Part shown: positions 62,869-64,000 of the stretch, one piece after another
Numbering within the stretch: position 1 is the first letter of the stretch
How the letters are laid out: every line of letters begins with the position of its first letter
Origin: Deltaproteobacteria bacterium
GTDB lineage: Bacteria > Desulfobacterota > Desulfuromonadia > Geobacterales > Pseudopelobacteraceae
NCBI GenBank assembly: GCA_021781535.1
Contig: JAJXWO010000001.1
Coordinates: 1-64,000, forward strand
DNA length: 64,000 nt
Reading direction: 5' to 3'
Program-made: the position numbers and the translations under genes
Notes under the pieces: model-generated
The model's input: only the letters and a program-made list of their open reading frames with translations
Databases searched by the model: none
What the model was told of the DNA's origin: nothing

Positions 62869-63429
62869 ATGACGCAGCAGCCGGAAATCCTGCATTACGC
62901 CGTTTCCGTGGTCGGCAAAGACCGCCCCGGTATCGTGGCCGCTATTACCGAGGGGCTTTTTAACCTCGGCTGCAACATCGCTGACTCCAGTTGCACGATG
63001 CTGGGGGGCGAGTTTGCGATGATTCTAATTATTTCGCTGAAAAAACCGTTCAGCAAATCCCGCCTGGTTGAAGAGCTGAAGCCGGTATGCGACCGGATAG
63101 GCATGACGCTCGGGGTGCGCACCCTCCATCCTGACGAGGTGGCCCGTCAGGAAACCGATGGTGAAATCTGCATGATCTCGGTCTATGGCGCCGACCAGCC
63201 GGGTATCGTTTACCGTGTCACCCGTGAGCTTGCAGCTCGCAGCATAAACATTACCGATCTCAACACCAAGCTGATTGGAACTGCCGAGGAACCGGTCTAT
63301 GTGTTGATGCTCGAGGTGGCGCTGCCCGATGGGGAGAGCCCTGAAAGTGTGGAGCAGACGCTTGTCGCTTTGAAAAAAGAGCTGAACGTGGAGATCGGCG
63401 TTCGGGTTATAACACCGGTGGCTTTTTAA
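62869..63429 (+). CDS. Double ACT-domain protein (GcvR-like)
   Basis: A 186-residue protein with two ACT domains (about 7-80, VVGKDRPGIVAAITEGLF; and 95-180, VYGADQPGIVYRVTRELAAR). It resembles GcvR-type amino-acid-sensing regulators. GAGG precedes the ATG. It lies 2 bp upstream of def. Confidence 0.85.
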   Translation: MTQQPEILHYAVSVVGKDRPGIVAAITEGLFNLGCNIADSSCTMLGGEFAMILIISLKKPFSKSRLVEELKPVCDRIGMTLGVRTLHPDEVARQETDGEICMISVYGADQPGIVYRVTRELAARSINITDLNTKLIGTAEEPVYVLMLEVALPDGESPESVEQTLVALKKELNVEIGVRVITPVAF

Positions 63430-63431
63430 CA

Positions 63432-63935
63432 ATGGCGATTCAGACGATTTTACGGTATCCGCATCCGGTGTTGAAAAAACTTTGCAATCGGGTACAGCAG
63501 ATCGACCGGAATATCCACGAGCTGATTCAGGACCTGGTGGACACGATGCATGAAGGGCCCGGTTCGGTTGGTGTTGCAGCTCCGCAGATCGGCGTTACGC
63601 TCCGGGTATGTGTGGTGGATGTTTCCAAGAACCGTCACGGTAAGGAGAACAACCACGGCTTGCTGTGTATGATCAATCCTGAAATCACGGATCGTAGCGG
63701 TTCGGCGACCATGCGCGAAGGGTGCATGAGTGTGCCGGACTATACCGGTGATGTCGAGCGGGCCACCGAAATCACGCTGCAGTTTACTCTGCCGGACGGG
63801 ACGCATCAGGTGATTGCCGCCAGCGGGTTTGAAGCGGTCGCCATCCAGCACGAAATGGACCATCTGGATGGTGTCCTGTTTCTGGACCGCGTAACCAGCA
63901 TAAAGACCGGGCTGTTCCGGCGGAAGAACTATTAA
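63432..63935 (+). CDS. def: Peptide deformylase
   Basis: A 167-residue metalloenzyme that removes the formyl group from nascent proteins. The three motifs are intact: GSVGVAAPQIG, EGCMSVP and QHEMDHLDG (HExxH metal site). Confidence 0.97.
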   Translation: MAIQTILRYPHPVLKKLCNRVQQIDRNIHELIQDLVDTMHEGPGSVGVAAPQIGVTLRVCVVDVSKNRHGKENNHGLLCMINPEITDRSGSATMREGCMSVPDYTGDVERATEITLQFTLPDGTHQVIAASGFEAVAIQHEMDHLDGVLFLDRVTSIKTGLFRRKNY

Positions 63936-63937
63936 GG

Positions 63938-64000
63938 ATGATGGGGGATGATGTCATGTCGGAACTCTTGACCAAAAAGGAACAGAAGGAACTGCTGAAG
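63938..64000 (+). CDS. Start of an unidentified gene, truncated by the window end
   Basis: An open frame begins MMGDDVMSELLTKKEQKELL just after def; ATGs at 63938, 63941 and 63956 are in frame, with GGGGGA before the last. Too short to identify. Confidence 0.5.
   Translation, partial: MMGDDVMSELLTKKEQKELLK

Overview
The window looks like chromosome of a Desulfuromonadia/Geobacterales bacterium (Geobacter, Geotalea or a relative). The evidence is a block of multiheme c-type cytochromes (12-, 9- and 7-heme proteins, two with the layout of the Geobacter inner-membrane proteins CbcL and ImcH), a YjcH/ActP-type acetate uptake pair, a PocR-sensor histidine kinase, rubredoxin and ferredoxin, and a Cys-ligated Mo/W oxidoreductase. 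This rests on gene content read by eye; no database search was run.

Layout. 0-2.9 kb: the 3' end of an RND metal-efflux pump with its two-component pair. 2.9-6.3 kb: a PMA1-type proton P-ATPase followed 11 bp later by polyphosphate kinase 2. 6.3-10 kb: a membrane J-protein, an exported protein and a large sensor kinase, all on the minus strand. 10.3-14.4 kb: an acetate kinase-like protein with an altered nucleotide loop, a half-degenerate ABC exporter and cysK. 14.8-17.9 kb: tRNA-Lys, a 640-bp AT-rich gap and the acetate symporter operon. 17.9-27.6 kb: a DUF362 ferredoxin protein, a DksA-like protein, tolQ-tolR-tolA-tolB-pal, coaBC, a metallo-hydrolase, ferredoxin, rubredoxin, a small zinc-ribbon protein and a class V aminotransferase. 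27.8-32.8 kb: three large cytochrome genes with 28 heme motifs in total, each set off by terminators. 32.8-35.3 kb: a small acidic protein, trxB and ilvA.

35.3-59.6 kb is the accessory heart of the window. On the minus strand, from 57.9 down to 36.7 kb, nearly every gene is co-directional and tightly packed. A sigma-28-type site precedes a TPR/Ig-like protein. Then come a TPR protein, a GT4 glycosyltransferase, a methyltransferase, a two-domain glycosyltransferase, a methyltransferase-GT2-GT4 fusion, a methyltransferase-GT fusion, a radical SAM enzyme and two giant tandem TPR-glycosyltransferases. A second sigma-28-type promoter then drives a short flagellin, a hypothetical protein, flbT and flaF. 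A plus-strand TPR-glycosyltransferase lies on one side and two FlgO-like lipoproteins on the other. I read the whole as a flagellin expression and decoration (glycosylation/methylation) island. FlbT/FlaF and the flagellin type suggest an alphaproteobacterial-like origin for the flagellin cassette. The flagellin leader is predicted to fold into two hairpins, where FlbT could act.

59.7-64 kb returns to housekeeping genes: a ROK sugar kinase, a molybdopterin oxidoreductase, a double-ACT protein, peptide deformylase and the start of an unidentified gene. I saw no CRISPR array, insertion sequence, rRNA or replication origin.
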